This document shows positions 44,160 to 64,000 of a DNA stretch of 64,000 nt, one piece after another (the stretch's first letter is position 1; each line of letters starts with the position of its first letter). The notes under the pieces are model-generated. The model searched no databases. It was given only the letters and a program-made list of their open reading frames with translations, and was not told where the DNA came from. A program made the position numbers and the translations under genes. The stretch spans positions 5,068,032-5,132,031 of the forward strand of contig NC_061082.1 of the NCBI RefSeq assembly GCF_021917145.1, written 5' to 3'. This DNA comes from Hypomesus transpacificus (lineage: Eukaryota > Chordata > Actinopteri > Osmeriformes > Osmeridae).

Positions 44160-46026
44160 GACCCAGAGGTAGGCCTGCCTGTGCAGCAGCAGTCTCGGGC
44201 CTGGTGCTGGTGCATGTGCCTGGGCCTTGCCCTCATGCTGTCTGTCGTAGTGGTGGGCGGGGCCTGCATCTACAGATATTACATCATGGAGGTAAGCGCA
44301 TTCACAACACAGCAACTAGGACTACAATTACCACTAACCTTCACCACAGAGCCTTGTACGCCAGTCACTGAATATCACTCGCGCAACAAAGTCACAGCCT
44401 ACCTAGCCGACACAGGTAATTTACATTTACATTTAGTCATTTAGCAGACGCTCTTATCCAGAGCGACTTACATTAAGTACAGGGACATTCCCCCCGAGGC
44501 AAGTAGGGTGAAGTGCCTTGCCCAAGGACACAGCGTCATTAGGCACGGCGGGGAATCGATCCGGCAACCTTCTGATTACTAGCCCGATTCCCTCACCCCT
44601 CAGCCATCTGACTCCCTAACGCTTATTGTGGCCTAAAATGACCCACAATAACAACAAGGTCATTTAGTCACACAGCTGCATGCCACCAGATATAGTCCAC
44701 AAAGATGGATCAGATAGATGATTAGAATAGCCATGAGCACATGACTCAGCCAGTATGGTAGAGACCCATGGAGGAAGGCCCGCTGTAAGCAGGATACCCC
44801 CGGGGGGGTGTGACCCTGGCAGGACCAGGTGTACGTGTGCGGGGTGAAGTACCGTGAAGAGGACTTCATGCTGGAGGAGGAGGATCTGGATCTGCCGTCC
44901 CAGTTCCGCCAGCTGCAGGAGAGCATCCGCTTCGTGGAGGACGACCAGGTGGAGCTCATCAACGTGCCCGTGCCCGAGTTCGACGACAGCGACCCCGCCG
45001 ACATCGTCCACGACTTCAACAGGGTGAGGAGGAAACTCACATCCTGGAGGGGTTAGATTGGGTTAGGGGCAGTTCTATGAGGGGTTAGAATGGGTTAGGG
45101 GCAGTTCTATGAGGGGTTAGATTGGGTTAGGGGCAGTTCTATGAGGGGTTAGATTGGGTTAGCGGCAGTTCTATGAGGGTTTAGGTTGGTTTAGGTGTAG
45201 TTCTATGGGTGTATGTGAAGCCCCTTGTGACATTGCCTGTAAAAAGGGCTGTGCAGATACAATTTTACGTGATTTGGTGAAGTTAGTAGAGTAGAAGGTA
45301 GTGTTGCTACCAGACTGGATGAGTTGTGAAGTCATCTTGTGATTGTGGTGTTGCATGTCTAGAGGCTGACAGCCTACCTGGACCTGAGCCTGAACAAGTG
45401 CTACGTCATCTCCCTCAACACCTCCATCGTCATGCCTCCCAAGGACTTCCTGGAGCTGCTGGTCAACATCAAGGTAGGCTTGCCGCCATCACGGCTGCCC
45501 CCGGGGACGGAATGTCGGGAACGGACTGTTCTAGAACCAGAACAGTCAAGGATGCCTGTGATCACGTATTTTGTTGTTTATTAATATTGCAGCATTATGC
45601 CTGGTAGCTGAGACGTGGTTACTTTGCACTGTGCCTGGTAAATACAGACAGTTCCTTGTTTGGAAACACAGCTGGACTTTCTACTGTAGATGCTCTGTCC
45701 TCTCTCTGCCTCTCTCCCTCTCTGTCTCCCTCTGTCTGTCTCACCTTCTGTCTCTCTCTCTGTCTCTCTCTGTTGACTTGACTTTGGACGTTCCTTCGTC
45801 CGTACTCTGTTGACGGTGTAGTGTCAGGTGAGTCACGTGTGGTGCCTCTCTGTCCCCAGGCGGGGACCTACCTGCCCCAGTCCTACCTGATCCACGAGGA
45901 GATGATGGTGACAGAGCGTCTGGAGCATGTGGACCAGCTCGGGTTCTTCATCTACAACCTCTGCAGAGGCAAAGAGACCTACAGGCTTCAGCGCAGAGAC
46001 ACCATCCTGGGTGAGAACACGCTCAC

Positions 46027-46063
<37 letters not shown>

Positions 46064-46589
46064 CACACTCAAATCCAAACAACACATCTCTTAGTTTAAA
46101 GTCCTTGAACACTGACACATTGTTTGCTGTTTTGCTTCTGGTTATTGCTTTTTATAAACGTGCATTTTTTTATGGAGTCCAATTGATGCTGTCAGTCTCA
46201 AGTGATGGCATACCGAACCAAAATAGTATCAAATGTGTCACAAGGAGCTTTTGTGTTAACAATATGTTGTTATCATGTTGACTGACTGGTTGTCAAGCAG
46301 GCATGCCTATTTTACAAACATGACCTTTTAAGAGGCATTCACTCTCATAGCATTGTGATTGCGACATATCTGATGACTCATGCCTTCTCTAATAATTGGT
46401 GTTTGTTTAGACAAGGTAGCACAAGATGGCGGATCCAGAGGCCATTTCTAAATCCAGACTTTTTTGTTGACCCACTTTATGTTCCCCGTGTCTTTTCCAG
46501 GCATGCAGAAGCGCGAAGCCCTCAACTGCCACAAGATCCGTCACTTTGAGAGCAAGTTTGTGGTGGAGACCCTTATTTGCGAGCCTTAA
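38580..46589 (+). CDS. ITM2B: Integral membrane protein 2B (BRI2)
   Basis: Six coding exons: 38580-38663, 44160-44291, 44823-45023, 45363-45473, 45860-46010, 46501-46589. They total 768 nt, or 255 residues (human 266). This is a type II membrane protein of the secretory pathway. A short cytoplasmic N-terminus begins MVKVSFNSALGQKEVKKD. The transmembrane segment is near residues 45-68 (LGLALMLSVVVVGGACIY). A BRICHOS domain follows (INVPVPEFDDSDPADIVHDF; AYLDLSLNKCYVISLNTSIV). The C-terminal furin site MQKR precedes a 24-residue released peptide with two cysteines, ending TLICEP. The proximity to MED4 and SUCLA2 favours ITM2B over ITM2A or ITM2C. Intron 1 is 5.5 kb and full of repeats. Confidence 0.95.
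41870..42010. repeat. 14-bp minisatellite in ITM2B intron 1
   Basis: About ten copies of GGAGGATTCAGTCT. The WRIQSGGFSLED frames are artefacts. Confidence 0.95.
42266..42410 (-). mobile_element. tRNA-headed SINE, second family
   Basis: On the minus strand a tRNA-like head GGGGCAGCCGTACCTCATAG is followed by a B box CCCGGGTTCGATTCCAACCC, then TTTCCTGCATATCTTCCCC and a CT-rich body. It differs from the 33076 family. Confidence 0.75.
43077..43260 (+). mobile_element. tRNA-headed SINE, copy 2
   Basis: GGCTGAG-type head GCTGAGCGGTGAGGGAGTCG, B-box region GGTTGCCGGATCGATTTCC, body GGCAAGGCGCTTCACCCTAC and tail GATAAGAGCGTCTGCTAAAT. It ends with repeats of TAAATG. Confidence 0.85.
44420..44610 (-). 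mobile_element. tRNA-headed SINE, copy 3
   Basis: Same family as at 33076 and 43077, inserted in ITM2B intron 2 in antisense. Tail (ATTTACATTTAGTCATTTAG on the plus strand) at 44420, head at 44600-44610. Confidence 0.85.
45049..45280. repeat. 32-bp tandem repeat and SINE tail in ITM2B intron 3
   Basis: About 4.7 copies of a 32-bp unit GGGGTTAGATTGGGTTAGGG plus GCAGTTCTATGA up to 45200. It is followed by GTGAAGCCCCTTGTGACATT and AAAAAGGGCTGTGCAGATAC, which resembles the tail of a dispersed fish repeat. A related fragment in the opposite orientation lies at 47783-47850. Confidence 0.75.
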
Positions 46590-47275
46590 TCCACCGCCCA
46601 GTCCTGTCACAGTGCAGGCTATTCACCACCACTCTTAATGTCACCAGAGTGAAGATTGATTTTTAAATTCAGTTTTTGTGTATTATTTCTTTGGGGATGT
46701 GTGGACGTACAGGTTTTAATGTGAAGCTGTCTTGGCAACGTCACCATATGTAAAAAGGTTTTCAACTCTATTTTATAGTTAGATTAAGTCAGTGAGGAAT
46801 TCAATTTTGGTGGCAAAATATACTCTTTTCCAAATTGTTGATCTCACTGGTGACTTGATGTCTGAAATGACCAGGAATTATGACAGAACAATTGCTAATT
46901 TGCACCATTGAATATGGTGGTAGAATGGAGATATTAGGTTTTTATATTTTAATTGTCTGCTGTAACTTGTTCCACTGCACCTATGACTTCTTAACTGGAT
47001 TTCCTTAATTTAAGAGTGTGGATGTTTTATTTTCTCTTGGTCAAGCTTTAAGAATAACAAATTGTAACAGGGTGTTACAGAGTAGACTTTAAAAGAATAC
47101 TAATGGATGTTTCTTAAGAACAAAGAAAAACATGCACACTCTTATGTTAAAGTTCAAGATAATTTTCTCAACCTGTCTGTGAATGTTTTCTTTTTTGAAT
47201 GTATCAATTGTTTTTCAATCACTCAGTTTGTTATACTAATTTGTATATAACCTCAAAAGATATGACCAACACTAC

Positions 47276-47281
47276 AATAAA
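47276..47281 (+). terminator. ITM2B poly(A) signal
   Basis: AATAAA about 690 bases after the ITM2B stop in AT-rich 3' UTR. It is the first clear canonical signal downstream. Confidence 0.6.
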
Positions 47282-50200
47282 TCTTAAACCAGGATCTCTT
47301 TATTCAGCCCGGTTTCTTGGTAAATACAAACAATCTGCAATGTGGACAGTTCAAAGTGTGTCTTTACGTGACCTTGTCCTCACTAGCCTGCATGCTTGTG
47401 AACTGCCAGCTCATCCTTTCCCTCCCTCTGCATCAGCCTTTATATGTGAGCATATTTGCCATGTCTGAGGGTGGTCATGTTGGCATTGCCTGTTGTCACC
47501 TGATCGTGTAGCCTACACACACTATGTGGTGTGATCACATTTACTTACACTTGCTCCCGTGGCGATCTCTATTGGCTTAAATGCGATGGTGTATCAGTTC
47601 ACATACAGTGAGGCCATGTTACCTGATCACGATGGAAATGTTCATGATTAGGAGTCTAATGAGTTGGACTTTGCTCAGGGGCTTGCTGGGAAGCAAGCCA
47701 GCTGAGACACCATGGTTGATCTTGGGGCACGTATTGAAGGAGACTGGATTTGCAGATAATGAAGGAAGCCCTCTGTGTCGCTAATCAAATCAAATTGTGT
47801 TTGTATAACCCGTTTAACAACCAGTGTCACAGAGGTCTTCATATACGCCCATAGAACTGCACGTAAACCAACCTAAACCCTTATATGATAGAAGTATGAC
47901 TCTTAGATTAATTTAGCTTCATAGCTGAATACTTGGTTATCCCCAACCACTTTGTTTTGGCTTAACTGGTGAATGTTGAACAGAAATCTTGCATTGAATT
48001 GGCTACCCAATAGCACATTCCAAATGTTCTTCATAAACCATCTTAGTTTGTCCATGTTTGGTGAAACAAGTCATTGGTTTCCTGACATGTCTCCCATTCT
48101 AATTCTATGAGACTACATCTCTTTCTTCAAACAGCAGCCAGATGGCGTGGAGGGGGAGGAGGTGTGTGGGGGGGGGAGGCATGGAGGCGGGCGACAAGGA
48201 ACGACAGAAATAGCCGAGAGTCATCAGACATCTTGTCGTCGCTGGCTTCTATCTGCCTCTGAAGTGGGAGACGCCACTCATCAATAATCCTGGCAGGAAG
48301 TGCCAGGCTGGAGTAGGTGTACTTCCTGTTACAGATACAGACACTCTTCTCCCATCTGATTCACAGAAGGTGCTATTTGAATGTCTAATTGCTTGATGTC
48401 ACCGTTTGCACCAGAGGTGATCTATGATCTCTTCATGAGTATCTAAGATGGGAATGTTTGATTTATGTCATATCTAAAGTGAGAACACACAGCTTCCTCA
48501 GCCAATCAGACCTGACATGCTATTTTGTATAGTTTGAAAAGATAAGCACAATTTCAGGTGCATGTTTCATTTCACTTACCCCTTAATGTTGATCCTCATG
48601 GGTTAGGGTTAGTCCTATCACATCCATGGGTTAGGGTTAGTCCAATCACATCCATGGGTTAGGGTTAGTCCTATCACATCAATGGGTTAGGGTTAGTCCA
48701 ATCACATCCATGGGTTAGGGTTAGTCCTTTCACATCCATGGGTTGGGGTTAGTCCTATCACATCCATGGGTTGGGGTTAGTCCAATCACATCCATGTGTG
48801 ACTGTCTTTTATCCATGTCCTCCATGTCAAACTAGGAATCTGTAAGCACATACGACCAGGCCAGGTCGACCTCTGACCCTGTGGGACGGGCCTGCTGACA
48901 GCCCCAATGCTAGGACTGCTAATGCAGGGGCTTAAGGGAGTTAAATACAGTGTTATGAGTCCAGATATAAAGAAACAGACAACCACTGATCCCACATGGA
49001 GTCCTACCGGCTGGCTTGTAGAAAGTCCAGATCTATTTAATATGTTGTGTTCCACTTTAATTATTCCATGCGTCCATATAATGCAGATAGGGGTAGTATT
49101 AAATGTTGAAGTCATGTTTAACTCCTACTAGCTAGATACATAGCTACCAAGTAAACACGTGAATTCAATGCACACATACGCACACATTAGCTGCCTTGCA
49201 TTTCAACAGTGGGTGTGATATCTGCCAACGGCAACATGATCTAGGTCCGTGAATAAACACCCACATTTTGCCCGCCATACCAAGTTTTTTAAAGTATCTG
49301 GTCTTAACAGTTAGCAGCCCTCATATCTGATTACATTGGACACCGAAAGATAGATTTGAAGTCCAATTTGGCAACTTTATTTATATCTGTAAATGTTAAT
49401 AACATAATATATTGTGGAGGAATTAAATCTATGATGCTAATTCAATGCTGCTATTTCATATGTTCAATGTCTCTGTTGAATAAAAGACAATCACTACTTC
49501 AGATATACAAAATGTGTAATGACAATGCTGAACATATATTCAATAAATATGATAATATATTCAAATATAATTAATACTTCAGATAGAATAAGAAATGATA
49601 GTGATGAACTTATATTCCAAATGTATGTGTATGCACCAAGATGTGACCAAGTGAGAAGAGGTTCATGCTCAGGAGAATGTATCCTTTGGTGAGGAAAGAG
49701 GAATGCAATAAGTCAGCCTACTGACAGGGGGGGGGTGTACGGGGTGATTTGATTTGCAGCAGAGAATGTGGAGTCAAGGTCGGTGAGGGGTACCGGATGG
49801 GCCTCACAAGTCTTCACAGTTAAGAGTCAGCACCAGGAGATAAGAAGAAGATGCATTAGACCGTGGAGAAGGTATCCTTTTGCATCTGGACATAATCGAA
49901 CCTTTGGTCTGCTCACACCCCCCCTCCCCTTTAAATGGCCTGGTCTGTTGCCCCCCTGGTCTGCCCCCCTACTCTGCCTTCCCCTTTAACCTTGTATTCT
50001 TCTCCACCCAAATTAGAACATACGCGACAATACATCAATGGCTTCAGGCATTTTGGCAAGTCGTTAGAGGCAGATTCATTAATTCTGTGCCAGTAGGCCT
50101 TTTTTTTTTATTGATTCCAAAAAATACAACTCCCAGAGTACATTGCATTTGGGTGTTCCTCCTGTTTAGCGTACCTAGCTTGCGAGGCATGTGTTACATT

Positions 50201-50657
50201 GGCCTCGTTTGCTAAATATATCAATAACCACTTAGTATTTCCAAACATGTGTTTGTGAGAGGGAATATTATTCGGGTGAGTATCATATTATTTTAGTTTT
50301 TTTCACGCTAAAACTAATGTGGGAAGCTAGTTGGTTTACTTTAACACACTAGTGCGGCTAACTAACTTGGGCACTGTGTATCTGTTACCATGGTAACAGG
50401 CTCGAGCTGCCTGTTTTGATGGGTGTTATAGTTTTTCCAAATGAATGAACGGTCTCAAGAACCTGAAATTAATACATTGTGTAAACTAAGCTACGAATAA
50501 AATCACAAATTAACTTTGCAAGTGTCATGATATGTTACTGAAGGACGTTGTGACAGCAACCTCCCAAAAATAAGCGAAAAACGCAACTTGCCAAACCTGT
50601 CGAATTTTAATGGTTCAAAACCACATTTTTCTACTGCCTTCCAGGTATACAGGTGTT
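47282..50657. other. Intergenic region between ITM2B and NEK5
   Basis: No coding exon recognised. Holds a telomere-like minisatellite at 48600-48790, a dispersed repeat fragment at 47783-47850, and the NEK5 promoter and probable 5' UTR near its right end. A splice acceptor-like CTTCCAG at 50638-50644 precedes the NEK5 ATG by 13 bases, so an upstream non-coding exon is likely. Confidence 0.55.
48600..48790. repeat. Telomere-like minisatellite, 28-bp unit
   Basis: About seven copies of a 28-bp unit with GGGTTAGGGTTAGTCC and TATCACATCCAT. Later copies have GGGTTGGGG. Confidence 0.9.
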
Positions 50658-59467
<8,810 letters not shown>

Positions 59468-60933
59468 TCAGAGACGGCAAAAGTACTCACATGCTTCACT
59501 CATGTTTAAAAAGACTCTGGTAACAGTTGAAGTGCTGACTACACTTTTTTACTCAAGTTAAAGTAAAGAACTATGGGCTCTGACATATACTGAAGTAAAG
59601 AGCAGCCATTACTACTACCTGTTGGACCGCACATCTTATTAATACAAAAAGACACCAAAGACTAAACTTTTTTCCACACACAGTGTAAGGAAAAGTGAGG
59701 GGAGAGAACAGAGAAGTCTAAAACGGAGTAGATTACCATAAAGCACAATGAGTACAGTAAAGTACAGTGGTCATCAAGTACTCATCAATGATGCAAACCT
59801 TGTAGGAGAAACTGCAAAATATTTTTTCAACCTTTTGAAACCTTTGAAAGGTTAAAAGAAAATGCTTTTTATTTGGTTTTATATTGGGTTAAGTTGTTGC
59901 AGCACAACGATGGGTCGTTGTAAAACCTTCAGGTCATTGTGACCCTAAGGCAGTTTGTTGTTAAGTTTGTTAAGTTTGTTGTGCGGGATAGCCAGGAAAT
60001 GAAAAAAATGTAGTAATGTCAGTAAAAAGTTTCCAGAAAAGGAATGAAATCTACTGATACCAGAAGAATCTACAAAAACTAAGTACATAGTGCACATAGC
60101 AGCAGACACATTAGTATTCATATCCATGTCATTCTTTATTGTGAGATGTGAGAAATGTCCACTGCAAAAACACAAGATGTGAATTCCTGGATTTACATGA
60201 AATAAGACTGAATTTGATCATTCTATAACTCCTAAAGTGCTTAAAAATTGTTTAGTTTTGTTGTTAATTCTGCTAGATGAAGCGAACTGAGACAGGATAA
60301 CCCTTCTCTCCAACGCCCAGCGCTGTAGTAGCCTGTGGTAAAAGCATGAAATGTGGAAGATTGTCCACCCTCAGGTATGCAGTGGAAGCAAGCATTTACC
60401 AGATGTCAACTGTGTTAATATAAAGTATTGTTGAAACTAAAGTGAATATAATAATTTTTTCAAGTCCATATACCACATTTACAACAATATACTATTTATA
60501 ATATAACTATTTTACTTTATATACATTTCCTTTTTAATAACATTTGACAATGCTTTTTGACACTTCTGTATTTTTTCATCTCTGCAGGGATAGAAAATTT
60601 GGTCAGATTTCTTTAAAAATGTTGGTCTAAAAAATACTATTTCAAGTACTCCTTTAATGTAAACATAAACAAGAATGTCTAAACCAGAATACCACCCCCA
60701 GCTAAGACTCCTTCACATCAGTGAAACATAGTTAAAGCACAGATAAGACCACTGCCAAGCAAGCCTGCTAGCTGTTCTTTAACAATAATGATATAGGACC
60801 CTCTAGCCAAGCAGAGCTGGGATAGGACAGCAGATGGCAGCAGTGCTGTTCCACACCCAGGCCAGAGAGGGAGAGAGAGAGAGGCTGAGGGGGTCACAGT
60901 CTGTGGAGAGGGGAGATGTCAGATCGACCATCC
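59468..60933. other. Tail-to-tail interval between NEK5 and ALG11
   Basis: Holds the two 3' UTRs. AT-rich, no coding exon recognised, no clear dominant poly(A) signal on either strand by reading. A G/A-rich stretch at 60860-60890 lies close to the ALG11 stop. Confidence 0.55.
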
Positions 60934-63535
60934 TCATCGCAACGCCACTCCCACGAGAGGTTCCATTGCAGACAGGAAGCAAGCCTCAAACTCCTGGTCT
61001 GAGAAGCGCTCGACCGACCGCCTGGCGTTCTGACGGATCTCCAGTCTGGCCGCGGGCGACAGGGCCAGGATGGTTTCCATGGCGGCGGCGTAGCTGTCCT
61101 CGCTGTCAGCTAGAAAACCAGTCTGGCCGTCCTCGAAGGGCACCACAATGTCCAGCTTGGGCCCCCCAGACTTGTGAGCCAGGATCACAGTGCCTGCAGC
61201 CATGCACTCCACCACACCTAGGAGTCACAGCAGACAGGTGACTGACTACAACACGTCAATTTGCAATTAATAGTCAAAATTGTGTCAAAAGGGCCTGTGT
61301 CCACATAGAGCTTTATGTTTAATTTTTTTTATCTATGAAGAGAGCGTATGTGTTCGCCTAGAAAAAAATATATACAGTTTTGTTCAGTTGCTGCTCAGCG
61401 ATTTCCTGACAGGAAAAAAAGCTTTAGGTGAACACACGCCTTCAGACAACCGACAAAAACACGTAGGAATCCGACTGAAACCACACAAGGCACCCAAACA
61501 AGGGATACAACTTCAGTTTCCCCCCCTTACCTATTCCGAAATGCTCATTCCACATGGTGTGCAGGCCGATGGTCGCCTCCGCCAGCTCCCTCTTCAGCTC
61601 CTCAAACGACACGTTCAGTTTAAACTCCACCCTGTCTGCCACGCCCAGCTCCAGGCAGAGCCCCTTCAGCACCAGCACCCTCTCCTCATCCTCCTGGTTC
61701 CGACACCCTCCGACCAGCACCAGCCTCACCGACTCCCGCCCCCCCTCCCCCGGCCCCTTCCCTTCCAGAAGCTTCTGGAACGCCCTGATCTGCAGGCGAT
61801 GGTCCTTCTCCGGCCGGAACTGCCCGACCGACACGATGGAATGGCACTTCCTGTCTCCGGCCCCGACTTCCTGTCCCAGGTTCTCCCAGCCGTCCTCCGT
61901 GTCGTCCTCCGTCTCCAGAGGAAGGTCCAGGAAGGTGCGGACGTCGCAGGGAGGGTAGACCACGGAGGTGCGGCCGGGCGCACGCCACAGGGCCAGGATG
62001 TGTCCCAGTGTCCAGGTGGAGTTCACCATGATGACGTCGCTGCAGGAGCCGGCCAGGCCGTACAGCAGGGAGAAGGCACAGTAGTACAGCACCTTGGCTG
62101 CGCTCAGCAGAGGGTTGGCGGAGATGTAGTCTGCGTTGTTGAACCTGAAGAACAGAACATGGAGCTTGTCACGCGTTGGATGTCTAGAATTGGATGTCTG
62201 AGGCCTCTTATCGAGTCCACTAATGAACTCATGAAAACAGAATGTAATCTACTTAACAAGTAATGAACTTAATGTGTAACTTATGTAATGTACATGCACT
62301 TTATTGAGCAGAAGCTTTGATCCAAAGCAACGGGGCGGAGAGTTGAACCTGCGATCTTATGATCCACAGTCACATGCTCTACACCACTGAGCTACAACTA
62401 TCCCCCAGTACACGTCCCTACGACTGGAGGAAGCAGGACAGGCGTTGTACCAACCTGGGGTTCCTGTCCCGCACCACAGACAGCATGTCGGTGCTGACGG
62501 TGGGGTAGTGAACATAGCTGCCCACCCTGCATCCTCCCAGGTAGCGGAACACAGGCAGGGTGAACGCGTAGCCCATGGAGTCCACGTAAACATCCGGGAC
62601 GTGGGACGTGAGGGCCTCCCAGCCCAGGAACAGGGAGCCCAGGCTCTGGCCCAGCAGGGTGAAGTGCGGGTAGGAGCTAGCCTCCACCAGGGTGCGGTTT
62701 TTCAAGAAGACGAAGTTCACCGGGCGAGGGAGACGGATGTTGAACCGCTGCCGGGCACCTTCGGTGATCTGCTCCCCTGTTACTCCTTGATCGCCGGTGT
62801 ACACCACGAAAGACACGTTAGGGTACCTGCGCAAGGAATCAAAAGTTCGTGTAAAAAAATAAAATAAGACTTGGGCGCTCTAATAGTATTCAACTTAGGT
62901 AGCCTACCTGTTCTGGAGGGCTCGGATGGCGCACCAGAGCACCCGCTCCCCGCCTCCCCCGGCGTTGCAATAGGGATGGAAGAAGGCCACTGTCGGAGCG
63001 CCGTTCTGTGAGATTGCTTGGGCTTTGCGACAATTTTGCAGCCACATCCGGACGCCCATGATGAGTACGGCCAGTAGCAACGTCAGCACCACGCTCAGGT
63101 AGATGCATGGCAAAATCAACGACCACAATAATCTGTTTGAGATGGGCATAATATTACATTTCACTTGCACAAATTAAGCGAAGCTGAAAACAAGTGAGCA
63201 CTGATGTTATCACATACAAATCTATTCTTGAAAACCGGACAATTGCTTGCAAACTCTGCATCATAGTGCATAATTAAGTATTTTCTTCAGCTAATGCGAT
63301 GGTAGTTATACTGTGTTGTGTTAGCTAACTTCGCTAGTCTAGCAAACAGACTACGTACGTTACGCTGTTACGTTAACTATTAGGCTATAAGTCAACTTAA
63401 ATACAAAATCGAAACTAGTCGTCTGTGTCTTCTGCACAATTGCCAACTATTAGAAATGACAGTAGATCTTCAAGTATATGATTATTACCTGATTAAGTCG
63501 CATAAACACAAAGACAGATGATCATGCCCAGCCAT
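60934..63535 (-). CDS. ALG11: ALG11 alpha-1,2-mannosyltransferase
   Basis: Five coding exons with matching phases: 63489-63535, 62908-63132, 62455-62826, 61531-62144, 60934-61217. They total 1542 nt, or 513 residues (human 492). The enzyme acts on the cytosolic face of the ER and adds the fourth and fifth mannoses to the dolichol-linked N-glycan precursor, from GDP-mannose. An N-terminal membrane anchor lies near residues 17-42 ([20 protein letters not shown]). The GT-B fold follows, with [20 protein letters not shown] near the start, [38 protein letters not shown], and the GT4 E-X7-E motif EHFGIGVVE spanning the exon 4/5 junction. The C-terminal segment [18 protein letters not shown] is typical of the family. 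A loop of extra residues (about EGKGPGEGG) and a longer N-terminus explain the greater length. Intact. Confidence 0.96.
62291..62399 (-). mobile_element. tRNA-derived SINE fragment in ALG11 intron 3
   Basis: On the minus strand GTAGCTCAGTGGTGTAGAGC (A box) and AGATCGCAGGTTCAACTCTC (B box) give a tRNA-like head, followed by a short tail. Position inside an intron and the attached tail argue against a functional tRNA gene. Confidence 0.65.
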
Positions 63536-63828
63536 CTTGACAACGCAACAACAGTCCTTTGACTCAGGAAGTGTTTGTAAACGCAGTCTAAGAGCGCTTC
63601 TGTGATTGGTTAAAAAAAGTACATTAACAGCAACCCAGTTGGCGATATTTTAGATGGCGTTTCTTTATTTTAATTTTATTCACAACAGAAAAAGAAAAAT
63701 TGTTAAGTGCCATAATTATAGCTCCTAAAAGCAGCTTCAAGCAGAAGGTCAGATATTTTAGAAAGTTAGTGTCAGTTAAAGTTAGTTAACATCAAAATGT
63801 TAAATTCTAACACAGTCTCAGTTAAGAT
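63536..63828. other. ALG11 upstream region
   Basis: ALG11 promoter and 5' UTR interval, with AT-rich DNA further right. No gene recognised. Confidence 0.5.
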
Positions 63829-64000
63829 TTATGCTTCTTCTCCATACAGTAGGCTTGACAGATTATCCGTCTGGTTCCTGAAGTTTGAGTAGCAAGTTGG
63901 AGTGCAGGCGTAAAAGATGAAAGGAACTCTGCGCAGACCAAACATGTTTTGACAGGGTCGTATGATCCTCAGTCCTGGGCCGAACAGACGGCCATGACAG
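63829..64000 (-). CDS. Possible last coding exon of an unrecognised minus-strand gene
   Basis: A minus-strand frame is open from the window edge to TAA at 63831-63829 (56 residues visible). It is Cys- and Phe-rich, includes MFGLRRVPFIFYACTPTCYS, and ends SSLLYGEEA. It has no low-complexity bias and looks protein-like. I do not recognise the family and cannot see the rest of the gene. An AG at about 63975 (CGGCCCAG on the minus strand) could be an acceptor. It may also be a chance frame. Confidence 0.35.
   Translation of the reverse strand, partial: CHGRLFGPGLRIIRPCQNMFGLRRVPFIFYACTPTCYSNFRNQTDNLSSLLYGEEA

Noticed and set aside
62330-62399. Functional tRNA gene on the minus strand
   Set aside because: A- and B-box-like sequences are present but cloverleaf pairing looks imperfect and a SINE-like tail follows, so a SINE head is more likely.

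Overview
The window is vertebrate nuclear DNA, almost certainly from a teleost fish. The genes have short GT..AG exons, there are many (GT)n tracts and minisatellites, several tRNA-headed SINE copies occur of a kind common in fish, and a fish-type retrovirus is inserted. Five host genes were rebuilt exon by exon: SUCLA2 (minus), MED4 (minus), ITM2B (plus), NEK5 (plus) and ALG11 (minus). Their human orthologues all lie on 13q14, so the block is conserved synteny. No bacterial feature or CRISPR array was seen.

Layout. Bases 1-4575 hold no recognisable gene but contain two minisatellites (49-bp and 29-bp units). Bases 4580-19948 are one full-length endogenous retrovirus flanked by a 4-bp GTAG target duplication. 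Its two LTRs (1156 and 1159 bp) differ, as far as I can read, only by one C in each of three poly-C tracts, so the insertion is very young. From 5' to 3' it has: LTR, a tRNA-Trp-like primer site, a 2.6-kb leader made largely of tandem repeats and pyrimidine tract, an accessory ORF ahead of gag, gag, pro-pol in frame with gag behind a UGA, an integrase tail in another frame, env, an array of four palindrome-plus-purine-tract modules, a fifth module that supplies the polypurine tract, and the 3' LTR. Bases 19953-23018 are repeat-rich intergenic DNA.

SUCLA2 (11 exons, 24720-34680) encodes the beta subunit of mitochondrial ADP-forming succinyl-CoA synthetase. MED4 (7 exons, 35762-38033) encodes a Mediator middle-module subunit. 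ITM2B (6 exons, 38580-46589) starts 546 bp from MED4 in the opposite direction, which suggests a shared bidirectional promoter. NEK5 (21 coding exons, 50658-59467) encodes a NIMA-related kinase. It is tail to tail with ALG11 (5 exons, 60934-63535), which encodes an ER mannosyltransferase of N-glycan assembly. A possible last exon of an unrecognised minus-strand gene runs off the right edge.

The most unusual material is in the retrovirus: the pre-gag ORF with a basic nuclear-localisation-like stretch and a C-terminal SUMO-interaction-like motif, and the repeated hairpin plus purine-tract modules before the 3' LTR. NEK5 is also worth a look. It has a reading-frame conflict in a poly-C stretch, an exon with three tandem in-phase splice donors, and an intron whose minisatellite runs straight into the splice acceptor.
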